64,000 bases of DNA, from contig NZ_LQPC01000027.1 of the NCBI RefSeq assembly GCF_002101705.1, forward strand, positions 62,001 through 126,000. The letters are read 5' to 3'. How positions within the stretch are numbered: position 1 is the stretch's first letter; each line of letters opens with the position of its first letter. The DNA is from Mycolicibacterium iranicum. Its GTDB lineage: Bacteria; Actinomycetota; Actinomycetes; Mycobacteriales; Mycobacteriaceae. The notes beneath the pieces were generated by a model. That model searched no databases, had not been told where the DNA came from, and was given only the letters and a program-made list of their open reading frames with translations. Positions 1 to 8,005 of this stretch are shown here, one piece after another. Position numbers and translations under genes: made by a program.

Positions 1-1
1 G

Positions 2-1540
2 TTAACCGATCCGGCGGCGCATCCAGGCGGGTGGCGCGGCGTGAGAACTGCGGGCCACGTCTGCGGGATTGACAATGCGAATCTGCCCGCCGTGGGTTAG
101 AACATCGTGCGCGACGACGGTGGCCGCGAGGTTGTCGGCCTGGTGGTCGCGCTCGCCGCCCTGCCAACTCACGGCGGCGGTCTCCCAATTGGGCAGCGAC
201 CCGACCAGGCGGGTGGTGCCGGTCTCCAACCCCTGCACCAGCTTGGCAGACCGCTGCATCGCGTTGCCCCGGCCCCGGCCGCTGCTGCTGCGCGGCGGCC
301 ACGCCGACACGGTGATGTGGTGCGGCGGGGTGTGCCGGGCCAGGACGGTGCGGACCACCGACAGGTACCCCTCGCGCGCGGCGAACGACTCCACCGCGAT
401 CTCGCTGGCCCCGGTGTCGATGGCCAGCCGCACCGCCGCCTCGGCCCACTGGTCGGGGGTCATGGGCGCGCTGATGTCGCGGTGAATCACAACGGACCCC
501 TCGGCCGTCAGGCTGGCGGCCACGATGCCCGCCGCGTCCCCCTGGCCGCTGTCGCACGGGTCCACGCCGACGACCGTGCGCAGCAGTGCCGACGGCATGG
601 CCGACAGGCGGTGTTGGTCGATCCACTCCTGACGGATCACGTTGCCCTCGGGCGATGCGGGCAGACCCATGAACTCGGCCCACCACGCCCGCTCGCCGAG
701 GCTGCGGCGGCGTTCGGCGAAGTCGGCGGCGGTGCGGCCCACCGCGCTCACCATGCACTCGCCGGGGGCGCGGCCCAGCGAATCGGGCACACCGTCGGCC
801 GCGACGGCGGGGATGCTGACCAGCCGCCAGCGGTCGCCCTCCTCGGCCAGCAGCGTGCCTATCAGGTCCTCGGGGTGCCAGCGCGTGCCGACGACGACCA
901 CCGACGCGCCTGGCTCTACGCGGGACATGAGCGTGGCGCGGAACTCCTCGGCGACCCGGCGGCGCAGGGTCGGGCTGTCGGCGTCGCTCATGTTCTTGAC
1001 CGCATCGTCCACGATCAGCAGGCCGTCGGTGCCGTGGCCGGTGATGCCGGACAGGATGCCCGACGCGAGCAGGCCGCCGCGCCGCCCGGCCACGGTCCAC
1101 TGCCCCGCGCTGGACTTATCCGCCGACAGGGCCAGCCCGAGCAGTTCGCCGTGGTCGTTGATGAGGCGGCGCGCCTCGCGTGAGTGTTTCTCGGCGAGTT
1201 CGTCGGCGTAGCTGGCCAGGATGATGCGGGTGTCGGGGTTGCGGGCCAGCGCCAACAGCGTGCCCAGCACGGCGGCGGTGGTGGACTTGGACTCGCGCGG
1301 CGGCATGGTGATGATGAGCCGGTCGTTGGGTTCGCGGATGGCCCGGTCGATCTCCTGACCCACCATGCTCACCGCCGGGGTCAGTCGGTAGTTGGGCAGC
1401 ACCCGGCGGCCCAAGTCGTGCGGCGTGTCGGGCACGCGGCGGGCGCGCAGTTGCGCGAGGTGTTCGGCCTCGACCAGCGCGCGGGCGGCCGTCTGGGTGT
1501 CGGTGAACACGAAAGCTCCTGACCTGGTGTTTTGCATCAT
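2..1540 (-). CDS. Phage terminase large subunit
   Basis: ATPase/nuclease that packages phage DNA into preformed heads. From the ATG at 1540 the protein has 512 residues, close to the usual family length. A P-loop-like segment MPPRESKST lies near residues 79-87 and a Walker B strand LLIVDD near 174-179. An acidic strand starting VVGVDPCDSGQGD in the C-terminal half fits the RNase H-like nuclease. The usual P-loop glycine is replaced by serine (RESKS). A longer frame reaches 1660, but the double ATG at 1540/1537 fits the family better. The stop codon is at bases 2-4, so the gene is complete. It is the last visible gene of a leftward packaging group. Confidence 0.85.
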   Translation of the reverse strand: MMQNTRSGAFVFTDTQTAARALVEAEHLAQLRARRVPDTPHDLGRRVLPNYRLTPAVSMVGQEIDRAIREPNDRLIITMPPRESKSTTAAVLGTLLALARNPDTRIILASYADELAEKHSREARRLINDHGELLGLALSADKSSAGQWTVAGRRGGLLASGILSGITGHGTDGLLIVDDAVKNMSDADSPTLRRRVAEEFRATLMSRVEPGASVVVVGTRWHPEDLIGTLLAEEGDRWRLVSIPAVAADGVPDSLGRAPGECMVSAVGRTAADFAERRRSLGERAWWAEFMGLPASPEGNVIRQEWIDQHRLSAMPSALLRTVVGVDPCDSGQGDAAGIVAASLTAEGSVVIHRDISAPMTPDQWAEAAVRLAIDTGASEIAVESFAAREGYLSVVRTVLARHTPPHHITVSAWPPRSSSGRGRGNAMQRSAKLVQGLETGTTRLVGSLPNWETAAVSWQGGERDHQADNLAATVVAHDVLTHGGQIRIVNPADVARSSHAAPPAWMRRRIG

Positions 1541-1691
1541 CGTCGGTGGTCCGTTTGCTCGGACGACAAACGGTCGCAGGGTTGGCGGCAGCACATCGGT
1601 GCAGGCCACAGCCGGTTTCGATGCCGCCGAGGTTCCGCCGCATGGCTGTCGGTGTCCCAAGAACGGCCCACTTCGCGGTGGTCGGTGACCC

Positions 1692-2000
1692 CTACTCGGA
1701 CGGCCACATCACGCTGCCGGGGGTGTGTCCGGCTCGGCGCGTGGCGGTTTCGCGCTGCCGCTCGCGGTCGTCGCCCGCGACCAGACGACGGCGAAGCAAT
1801 GCGGACTGACCCATGTATCCGCGTTGCCGCATCGTCTCCTCGAACGACTGGCGGACGCGGTACTGGCTACCGAACAGGTGCTCTCGTTGTGGTGGGTCGG
1901 CCTCGACGGTCGCCGGTTCGGCAGCAGGCGCGGTATCGGGTGCGGCCAGCTTGGCGCGGATGCGCGCGAGGAGACCCCCGGCGGGTGTCGTGTCGGTCAT
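1692..2000 (-). CDS. Small phage-element protein of unknown function
   Basis: 102 residues. I do not recognise the family. The N-terminus has an Ala/Pro-rich stretch followed by a basic region with a motif FGSQYRVRQSFEETMRQRGY and many Arg residues up to the C-terminus, which suggests nucleic-acid contact or a structural linker (inference). Its ATG overlaps the stop of the upstream gene by the four bases ATGA, so it is probably translated together with the packaging genes around it. Confidence 0.6.
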   Translation of the reverse strand: MTDTTPAGGLLARIRAKLAAPDTAPAAEPATVEADPPQREHLFGSQYRVRQSFEETMRQRGYMGQSALLRRRLVAGDDRERQRETATRRAGHTPGSVMWPSE

Positions 2001-2536
2001 CGGGTCTCGCCCTCTCGTTGTCGGTATCGGTCAATGACGGCCAGCGCCGCCGCCTCGGCCTCGGCCAGCACCTCGCGCGGTACGTCGGCGAGGTCGTCGT
2101 CCTCGTTGTTCACGGTGTCCACCGTGTCCAGTGTGTCCGCAACGGGCACAACGAGTTTCAGCACGGCGGCGGTGTCGTCGTCAGCATCGTCGGAACCGGG
2201 GCCGTGCGCCTCGCTGCCGTCCGAACTGGGCGCGGGCGGGTGATCGCCCACCGCGCCGGGATTCTCGCGGCTACGGGCGACAGCGGCCCACTGTGCGAGT
2301 TCGGCGGCCGGGAGTCCGCCGTGGCCGAGCACGGCGCGGCACACATCGACATGCACCGGCCAGAGCGGATCGGTTGGCCCGTCGCAGGTGCCGAACACCT
2401 CGCGGCAGCGGTCGGCGGCGCGGTCGGCCATCGTGGCGGCGGTCAGGCGTCCCTCGGACACCTCCTGCATCAGCACGGCCACCGCCTCGGCGGCACCGAT
2501 GTCGGGCACGCCCACGGCCGGGGTCGGCGCGCTCAC
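1997..2536 (-). CDS. Phage-element protein of unknown function, acidic C-terminal half
   Basis: Predicted to start at the GTG at 2536, which overlaps the stop of the upstream gene (GTGA) and gives 179 residues. The frame stays open further upstream, but that part overlaps the HTH gene and reads as an Arg-rich shadow. The N-terminal half has a helical segment around VAVLMQEVSEGRLTAATMAD; the C-terminal half is rich in Asp and Glu. I do not recognise a family. Overlaps of four bases on both sides put it in one operon with the terminase-like genes. Confidence 0.6.
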   Translation of the reverse strand: MSAPTPAVGVPDIGAAEAVAVLMQEVSEGRLTAATMADRAADRCREVFGTCDGPTDPLWPVHVDVCRAVLGHGGLPAAELAQWAAVARSRENPGAVGDHPPAPSSDGSEAHGPGSDDADDDTAAVLKLVVPVADTLDTVDTVNNEDDDLADVPREVLAEAEAAALAVIDRYRQREGETR

Positions 2537-3033
2537 CGGACCACCTCGGCGTCGATGACCTCGGCTGCCGACGCGAGGGCGGCGGGGTTGCCGCCGCTCA
2601 CCGCCGCCGCGCTGGCCTCGCGGACCTGCCGCAGCCACTCGGCGGTGGCCAGGGCGGGGGTGGTGTCCACGGTCACGTCCACGCGGTCGGGTGCGTAGTA
2701 CCCGCCCAGCTTGGCCAGTTCGACCTCGTTGGCCCTGATCTCGCGGTTGAGCGCCACCAGCGTGTCGTCGTCGCCGTTGCGGAACGCCGCCGCGAAACGC
2801 TGACTCATCGCGCGGCAACGGGTCTCGACGCCGAACTTGTGCGCCTCGACGGTGGTGGTCGTGGGTTCCCGACGCTCGCGCGCGACGTGGCGGGCCACGG
2901 CGGTCTGCGCCGCGCCCACGCTGCGGTAGCCGAGGCGGTCGGCGATCTCGCGCCAGGAGTGGCGAGACGCGCGCATCTCGAACGCCTCCTTGGCGCGCTC
3001 GCGGCTGGCGTAGCGGCTCATCGTTGGTGCCAT
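2533..3033 (-). CDS. HTH protein, candidate terminase small subunit
   Basis: 166 residues from the ATG at 3033 (a second ATG four codons in is also possible). An HTH at about residues 25-55 contains SWREIADRLGYRSVGAAQTA, the sigma-like fold used by many phage small terminases to bind packaging sites. A middle helix contains LNREIRANEVELAKLGGYYAPD, a layout common in terminase-small-subunit-like proteins that pair with a Terminase_6 large subunit. It is the first gene of the leftward group that ends with the large terminase. The role is inferred from fold and position. A transcription regulator is the alternative. Confidence 0.6.
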   Translation of the reverse strand: MAPTMSRYASRERAKEAFEMRASRHSWREIADRLGYRSVGAAQTAVARHVARERREPTTTTVEAHKFGVETRCRAMSQRFAAAFRNGDDDTLVALNREIRANEVELAKLGGYYAPDRVDVTVDTTPALATAEWLRQVREASAAAVSGGNPAALASAAEVIDAEVVR

Positions 3034-3736
3034 ACCGCATTAGTACCGCATTAGGGTGCACGTTCGTCAGTCCCCGACTTCTACGGGAAACTGTGCGGCC
3101 GTTGATGTTTCGCGTCCACCGCCCCGGTCGGGCGTGCCGTGGGTCGGCGTCCACTGCCCGCCCGCATCACCGCCCGGTCCACGGCTACCGGCCCCCGGTC
3201 GCGCCACCGCCGCCCCGGTTCTCCACTACACCGCCCTCCGATGCCGACCGATTGCACCGACTGCGCCCACGGGATGGCCAAGTGCGCCGGTCCCATAGAG
3301 ACCGGGCGCACTCGGCACACTCCCTGTCGGCGAACCGGCGCACTTCGGCGCACTATTAATTGAAAACAACCTTTGACCTGGTGTTATGAGTGCGCGGGGT
3401 AGTGACCCGCGCACACCCGCGCATTCCGGCGCATTGAATCCCGACATTCACGGTGTTGTGCGCGTTGCCGCAGGTCACAGCCTGTTTCCGAGTGCGCGGG
3501 GTACGCGCGGCGCACTCGCGCGGCGACCTGGGGTTTCGCGGTGGCGCGCCAAAGGTCAACCGGCGCAATTAATCCCGTCAATGTCGGGGTTGTCACCACG
3601 TCACCGGCGGGCGGTGTTCTCGCAGGTCGGGGCGAGTATCGGCCCCACGGCGCGCAGGCGATGCACGGGTGACCGCCCACCGCGCGCATCGGGGGCGGTG
3701 ACCGGGCCGCGCGGTGCGCGCCGGACTGCGCCGGGG
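3034..3736. other. 703-bp non-coding, repeat-bearing region of the element
   Basis: No convincing gene is visible between the replication ATPase and the packaging genes. Frames here are open only because of high GC and show no recognisable protein. The region is studded with TGCGC/GCGCA motifs, has an AT-rich patch around 3354-3372 and holds two families of direct repeats listed separately. In phage-inducible islands the replication origin and packaging signals lie next to the rep gene, so this is the best candidate for the origin of this element (inference). It also must hold the promoter of the packaging operon starting at 3033. Confidence 0.5.
3388..3592. repeat. Two interleaved direct-repeat families in the candidate origin
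   Basis: The 14-mer GAGTGCGCGGGGTA occurs at 3388-3401 and again at 3490-3503, 102 bp apart. A second, imperfect repeat of about 33 bp beginning CCGGCGCA and ending GGTTGT (or GTGTTGT) occurs at 3426-3459 and 3560-3592. It shares the core AATCCCG followed by CA and a T-rich end. The alternation of the two repeat types is direct sequence evidence. Iteron or regulator-binding function is inference. Confidence 0.55.
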
Positions 3737-5578
3737 TCAGTCGGCGGGGTTGACGTAGGGGTTGCCGTCGCGGTCGGCGGCGTGCCACGCGGGCCGACGG
3801 TCGGTGCCCTGATTGATCACGTAGCCCAGCGTGTCGAGACGTTCGAGTGACCGCCGCAGGCGCGTCCGCGACAGCTTGCGCGTCTCGGCGGGTAACTCCT
3901 CCAAGCTGCGCAGCGACAGGCCGGGGTGCTCGTTGATGAGCGACCAGGTGATGTCGTCGTCCTTGTGCGCCACCGCCCTGGCCCGGTCGGACTTGGGGGT
4001 GTTGGCGCTCAACGTCAGCCGGTTGTCCTCGCCCCGCGAGAGCAGCGCGGCGGGTACGTCCACGTCGAGACGGCCCGTGGCCGAGAACAACCGTGGCGTG
4101 TCTGCGGCGGGCGGGCCGTCAAGGCGGATGGTGGCCAGCGTGTCCACGCTGCCCTCGATGCTGCTGTGACCGCGTGCGCCCTTGGTGGGGTCCTTGCCGA
4201 GGTGGTGGACGACGACCAGCCCGGCGGCGGCGCACTCGACGGCCAGCGCCTTGATGCCGTCGATGATGTCGGACACCTGCGCCGAACTCTCATCGACCTG
4301 CGCCGCAGCCAGCACGGTGTAGAGGCAGTCCACGATGATGACCGACCCCGGCGCGATCAACTCGCGCCACCGCGCCCGCGTCGTCTCGTCGCGCAGGTCG
4401 AGCAGGCGGCTACGGCCCCGCAGCGGGTGCAGGTCGATGCGGGTCAGGCTGTCGGCATCGACGCCGACCTTGGTGTATTCGTGGTGCAGCATCGCCGGGG
4501 TCATCTCGGTGTCCAGCAGGGCCACGCGCGCCCCGGCTGGCAGGTGGGTGGCGAACCGTCCGAGGAACTCGCCGCCGCCGAGCACGGCGCGCACCAACTC
4601 CACGACCGTGGTCGTCTTACCGGCCTTGCGCTCGGCGAACAGGCCGAGGCTGCCGTCCATCGGCATCAACTCGTCCACCAGCCACGCGGTGTCCGGCGGG
4701 GTGTAGGTGGCCAGGTCGATGCGACCGGGGATGTCGATGGCGGCAACGGCTTTCGCGGCCTCGGTGGCGCGGGCGTGCTCGGTGGCACGCAGCCGGTCCT
4801 CGGCGTCCCATGCGCGCACGATGCGGGCCGACTCCCCTAGCGCGACCGTGGTGGCGTCGGGCAACGCCACGATGGCGTCCGACGGCGCGCCCCGCTCCCA
4901 CAACTCGGCGGCGGTGAGGGACACCGGGCGGTGCTTGCGGTCGCCCATCACGGCGGCGTAGGTGTTCTCCGCGCGGGCGGTCTCGATCACCGCCAGTGCC
5001 CACGGCTCGCCCCCGGTGGCGAGTGCGTCGATGGTCGTCAACGCCACCTTGCGGTTGGGGTCGAGACCCTTTGTCGCGGCTCGCAACCCGGCCCGCCGCA
5101 CGGTGGCCTCGGACTGTTCCCACTCCTGGCCACGGTCGGCGTACCACCGCCCCACGTCGGCCTCCGAGGGGGTGTGGTCGATCAGCCCGAGCGCCAGGGC
5201 GTCGGCCACCAGGATGCTGCGCAACGCGGCCACGGCGTCGTAACCGCCCTTGCCCCTCGTCAGCTTCCCCGTGGCCACGGCGTGCTCGGCGGCGTACAGC
5301 CCGCCCACGACGGTCGCGGCGCATTGCGACCCATACCGAGCGTCCTCGGCATGCTTGGCGTTGACCGATGGCCGGTTGAACGGCGAGTAACCCTCGTCGC
5401 CGGGGCGCAGACCGTTCACGTCGGTCAGGCCATCGTCGTCGTCGGCAGCGGCGTGCCCGTTGGAAATGGCCTTGCCGAACTCGGCGGGCAGGCTTGCCAG
5501 CAGATCGTCGGCGCTGCGGTGGCCGTTGGTGGCCCCGCCCCGCCGGTCGGCGGTAGAGTCGGCCCTGTCGTTGGGCAT
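3737..5578 (-). CDS. RepA-like AAA ATPase, replication protein of the element
   Basis: 613 residues from the ATG at 5578, preceded by the ribosome-binding motif GAGGA. The frame runs on to 6427, but that part overlaps the divergent genes and is a shadow. A P-loop AERKAGKTT lies at about residues 315-323, a Walker B strand VIIVDC at 413-418 and a VVVHH strand at 455-459, as in the AAA_25/RepA family of hexameric replicative helicases and loaders. A C-terminal winged-helix-like part covers about 545-592. The N-terminal 300 residues carry no motif I can name. It lies downstream of the excisionase-like gene and beside the repeat-rich region, consistent with origin opening (inference). Confidence 0.75.
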   Translation of the reverse strand: MPNDRADSTADRRGGATNGHRSADDLLASLPAEFGKAISNGHAAADDDDGLTDVNGLRPGDEGYSPFNRPSVNAKHAEDARYGSQCAATVVGGLYAAEHAVATGKLTRGKGGYDAVAALRSILVADALALGLIDHTPSEADVGRWYADRGQEWEQSEATVRRAGLRAATKGLDPNRKVALTTIDALATGGEPWALAVIETARAENTYAAVMGDRKHRPVSLTAAELWERGAPSDAIVALPDATTVALGESARIVRAWDAEDRLRATEHARATEAAKAVAAIDIPGRIDLATYTPPDTAWLVDELMPMDGSLGLFAERKAGKTTTVVELVRAVLGGGEFLGRFATHLPAGARVALLDTEMTPAMLHHEYTKVGVDADSLTRIDLHPLRGRSRLLDLRDETTRARWRELIAPGSVIIVDCLYTVLAAAQVDESSAQVSDIIDGIKALAVECAAAGLVVVHHLGKDPTKGARGHSSIEGSVDTLATIRLDGPPAADTPRLFSATGRLDVDVPAALLSRGEDNRLTLSANTPKSDRARAVAHKDDDITWSLINEHPGLSLRSLEELPAETRKLSRTRLRRSLERLDTLGYVINQGTDRRPAWHAADRDGNPYVNPAD

Positions 5579-5607
5579 GTCGGTGTGTCCTCGCTTCGGT
5601 GGTAAGT

Positions 5608-5642
5608 CGCCCCGGTTCCGGTGTCGTTGTCGGACCGGGGCG
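5608..5642 (-). terminator. GC-rich hairpin between excisionase-like gene and RepA-like gene
   Basis: The perfect inverted repeat CGCCCCGGT (5608-5616) and ACCGGGGCG (5634-5642) has a 17-base loop. It lies just downstream of the excisionase-like gene on the minus strand. No T-run follows, so it may reduce read-through into the ATPase gene or protect an mRNA end rather than act as a classical terminator. Confidence 0.4.
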
Positions 5643-5661
5643 CGCTGCGTTCGGGGGTGCG

Positions 5662-5919
5662 TCAGTCCTCGCCCAGCAGCCGCAGCAGGCTGATGGACTT
5701 GACGCGAATACGCTTCTCCCCCAACGTGATTGCGTCCAACTTGCCCGCGTGGATCAGTTCGTAGGTGTACGCCTTGCTGATGCCGAGCAGCAACGCGGCC
5801 TGCTCGGCGCTCACCGTGGGGTGGTGGCGCAGGTACTCGACGGTGACGGGTCCGCGCCGGATGAAGGGGCAAGCGGCCCCGTCCGTGGGCGTGATGGCTG
5901 TGGTGGTCATGTTGTCCAT
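5662..5919 (-). CDS. Excisionase-like / MerR-type HTH DNA-binding protein
   Basis: 85 residues from the ATG at 5919 (an ATG at 5910 is the alternative). The segment VSAEQAALLLGISKAYTYEL followed by an LGEKRIRV strand is the HTH_17 winged helix of AlpA and Xis-type proteins. Such proteins in integrated elements bend DNA for excision or activate the rep genes. It is divergent from the HTH gene at 5966 and upstream of the RepA-like ATPase gene. Its start codon lies inside one arm of an 11-bp inverted repeat, which suggests tight repression. No ribosome-binding motif precedes it, so a leaderless mRNA is possible. Confidence 0.75.
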   Translation of the reverse strand: MDNMTTTAITPTDGAACPFIRRGPVTVEYLRHHPTVSAEQAALLLGISKAYTYELIHAGKLDAITLGEKRIRVKSISLLRLLGED

Positions 5920-5968
5920 ATGACGCCATTGCGATGTCCAATGTCCAGACTGTAGATTGGACAACATG
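5908..5968. promoter_or_regulatory. Divergent operator/promoter region with an 11-bp inverted repeat over both starts
   Basis: CATGTTGTCCA (5908-5918) and TGGACAACATG (5958-5968) form a perfect inverted repeat. Each arm includes the start codon of one of the two divergent genes. Two more TGTCCA half-sites lie between, at 5935-5940 and 5942-5947. For the rightward gene a TAGATT hexamer at 5953-5958 lies seven bases before the ATG, the spacing expected of a leaderless mycobacterial transcript. Inference: a repressor, probably one of the two HTH proteins, binds here to switch the element. Confidence 0.6.
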
Positions 5969-6544
5969 CGCACGACTCGACCACACCACCAACGCGGCGA
6001 CGTGGAGTCGGTGGACTACGCCGACCGCGACCCGAAACCCGGCAGCCGAAGCGGGCCGTTCGGGCGGACACCCCGGCCCGACGAGCGGGTGGCGATCCGG
6101 CTGGCCGATCACCCCATCACCTACGTCGTGCGGGTGACGACGAACCGCCGAGCCGGCCCAACCATCACCGAACTCACGATGCTGGCCGACGACGGCGCGG
6201 TGGTCGGCTACGACGAGGTGCGCGCGGTCCCGGTGCGCCGCCTGGCCGTCACCGCCGCGCAATGGATCGAACGTCTCGGCGGCCAGATCGGTTACGTGGA
6301 CGACACCGCCGAGGTCCAAACCCAACCCGAGAACCACGACCCGCGCGTCTACCGGGCGGCACAGATCGCCGAACGGGCGCTGGCCCTTGGCCAGGCGGTG
6401 CGCCCCACCGTCGCCGCCGAGTTGCACGTCAGCACCAAGACTGTGGACCGGCTACTCAAACGAGCCAAGGCAGAGGGGTGGTTCGACGCCGAGCCGCTGC
6501 CGAAACGTCCACCGCCACAACAGCGAGACACGACGACCACCTAG
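5966..6544 (+). CDS. HTH regulator of the integrated element
   Basis: 192 residues from the ATG at 5966; an in-frame TTG at 5957 would add three residues. An N-terminal beta-rich part (about 40-100) contains PTITELTMLADDGAVVGYDE followed by VRAVPVRRL, a pattern I recall from actinobacterial proteins without a clear function. A C-terminal HTH has VAAELHVSTKTVDRLLKRAK at about residues 150-170. The tail is Pro/Thr-rich. It lies upstream of the integrase in the same direction and divergent from the excisionase-like gene, so it is a candidate for the element's master repressor (inference). Confidence 0.65.
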   Translation: MRTTRPHHQRGDVESVDYADRDPKPGSRSGPFGRTPRPDERVAIRLADHPITYVVRVTTNRRAGPTITELTMLADDGAVVGYDEVRAVPVRRLAVTAAQWIERLGGQIGYVDDTAEVQTQPENHDPRVYRAAQIAERALALGQAVRPTVAAELHVSTKTVDRLLKRAKAEGWFDAEPLPKRPPPQQRDTTTT

Positions 6545-6583
6545 CCCACCGACGACCACAACCACACCGAGGAGACCACCGAC

Positions 6584-8005
6584 ATGACCACCACCGAGGC
6601 CGCCAAACGCACCCGGCGCGCCGAGCCGATCAGCAAGCGCACCGCCAGCAACGGCGCGACCACCTACGAGTTCCGCGCCGACGTTGGCACCAAGTCCGAC
6701 GGCAGCCGCGACCGCCGACGGTTCACCTATCGGACCCTGGCCGAGGCGCGCCGCGAGTACCGCCGCATCACCTCCGAGGTGGCGGCGGGCACCTACAACC
6801 GCCCCACCGCCATCACGGTCGCCGAGGCGTGCGAGGCGTGGCTGGCCGGGCGGCGGGGCATCCGCCAGGTGACCAAGTACGGCTACGAGATGGACCTGAA
6901 ACCCGTTGTGCGCCACCTAGGTGGGCGCAAATTGCAGGCGCTCACCAAGGCCGACGTGGACGGCCTGGTGGCTTGGATGCTCACGGCGGCGCGCACCGAT
7001 CACCGCCATTACCGGGCCGACTCGCTGAACGGTCGCGTGGTCGCGTTGGTGGCCGAGCACCCCGACGGCATCACCGCCGCCGACCTCACCGCCGCGCTGC
7101 CGGGCGACGTGCACACCGCGCTGTCCGCCCTCCTGGCAACCGGGCGGGTGACCCGGCTGCGCCGTGGTGTCTACGCCCCCGCCGCGCCCGAGGCTGCCGC
7201 CGCCGAGGAACGCGGACTCAGCCCGCAGACGGTGCGCTCCACGCTCACCACGTTCGGCGCGGTGGTCCAGTCCTACACCGACCAGGGCGTGCTGCCGCGC
7301 AACGTCGTCGCTCTGGTGGACCGGCCCAAGGACACCGATGCCCAGGACCGCGCCGCGACCGCCGAGCCGGAACACAACGCCGAGGTCGCAGTGCGGTCGT
7401 GGACGCTGGCCGAGGCCGAGCGGTTCCGCGATTCGGAATCGGTGCGCGATCACCGACTGCTCGCCTGCCTGTTGTTGTCGTGCTACGGGATGCGTCGGTC
7501 GGAAGTGCTCGGATTGCGTTGGAGGGCGGTCAATCTCGACACCGGCATGTTGGCCGTCTTGCGCGGCCGGGTGTCCGTTGGCGGCGAGGTGGTCGAGGGC
7601 AAGCCGAAGTCGCGCCGGTCGGAACGCGAACTGCCGCTACCGGCGGACGTGACCGAGGCGCTGCGCAGCCTCAAAACGCACCAGCGCGCCGAGGCGCTGG
7701 CGCTGGGTGTCGGGTGGTCCGACGACCGACTGGTGGCGGTGCAGGAGGACGGCACGCCGCTGCACCCCGACCGCTACACCGACGAGTTCCACCGCCTGCG
7801 CGAGCGGGCCGGGCTGCGGCGCATCACGCTCCACGAACTGCGCCACACGTCGGTCTCGCTGATGCTCGACCGAGGCATCCCGGTGCACATCGTCGCCGCC
7901 TGGCACGGCCACTCGCCCGAGGTGGCGTACCGCATCTACACCCACGTCAAGCCGACCGAACTACGGGCGGCGGGCGCGGCACTGTTCGAGCGGGCGGCGC
8001 AGTGA
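6584..8005 (+). CDS. int: Tyrosine integrase with an inserted winged-helix segment
   Basis: Site-specific recombinase that integrates the element. 473 residues, longer than the roughly 380-400 usual for mycobacterial prophage integrases. The catalytic set is visible: Arg304 in YGMRRSEVLG, His417 and Arg420 in LHELRHT, His443 in HGHSPE and nucleophile Tyr452 in RIYTHV. The N-terminal arm-binding domain (about 20-75) and core-binding domain (78-240) are present. The core-binding domain is interrupted at about 147-200 by a segment that resembles a winged helix (LNGRVVALVAEHPDGITAAD and the wing TRLRRGVYAP). A GAGGAG ribosome site lies at 6569-6574. The gene points to the tRNA-Val gene that marks the attachment site. 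Confidence 0.92.
   Translation: MTTTEAAKRTRRAEPISKRTASNGATTYEFRADVGTKSDGSRDRRRFTYRTLAEARREYRRITSEVAAGTYNRPTAITVAEACEAWLAGRRGIRQVTKYGYEMDLKPVVRHLGGRKLQALTKADVDGLVAWMLTAARTDHRHYRADSLNGRVVALVAEHPDGITAADLTAALPGDVHTALSALLATGRVTRLRRGVYAPAAPEAAAAEERGLSPQTVRSTLTTFGAVVQSYTDQGVLPRNVVALVDRPKDTDAQDRAATAEPEHNAEVAVRSWTLAEAERFRDSESVRDHRLLACLLLSCYGMRRSEVLGLRWRAVNLDTGMLAVLRGRVSVGGEVVEGKPKSRRSERELPLPADVTEALRSLKTHQRAEALALGVGWSDDRLVAVQEDGTPLHPDRYTDEFHRLRERAGLRRITLHELRHTSVSLMLDRGIPVHIVAAWHGHSPEVAYRIYTHVKPTELRAAGAALFERAAQ

Noticed and set aside
107..1183. Long plus-strand frame opposite the terminase
   Set aside because: It is the complement of the terminase gene, is rich in Arg, Gly and Ala without any motif and arises from codon bias in GC-rich DNA.
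1520..3385. TGACCTGGTGTT present at 1520-1531 and 3374-3385 as a phage operator
   Set aside because: Only two exact copies are seen, one overlapping the terminase start and one in the non-coding region; this is too few to claim a regulatory family.
3081..3850. Several short frames on both strands in the candidate origin
   Set aside because: They are Arg/Pro-rich, have no ribosome sites and overlap each other; none shows a protein motif.
5979..6427. N-terminal extension of the RepA-like ATPase frame
   Set aside because: It would overlap the excisionase-like and HTH genes, and a good ribosome site precedes the ATG at 5578.
6262..8001. Upstream extension of the GIY-YIG frame
   Set aside because: It runs through the integrase gene in another frame with His/Arg-rich content; only the part after the GTG at 8002 has a domain.
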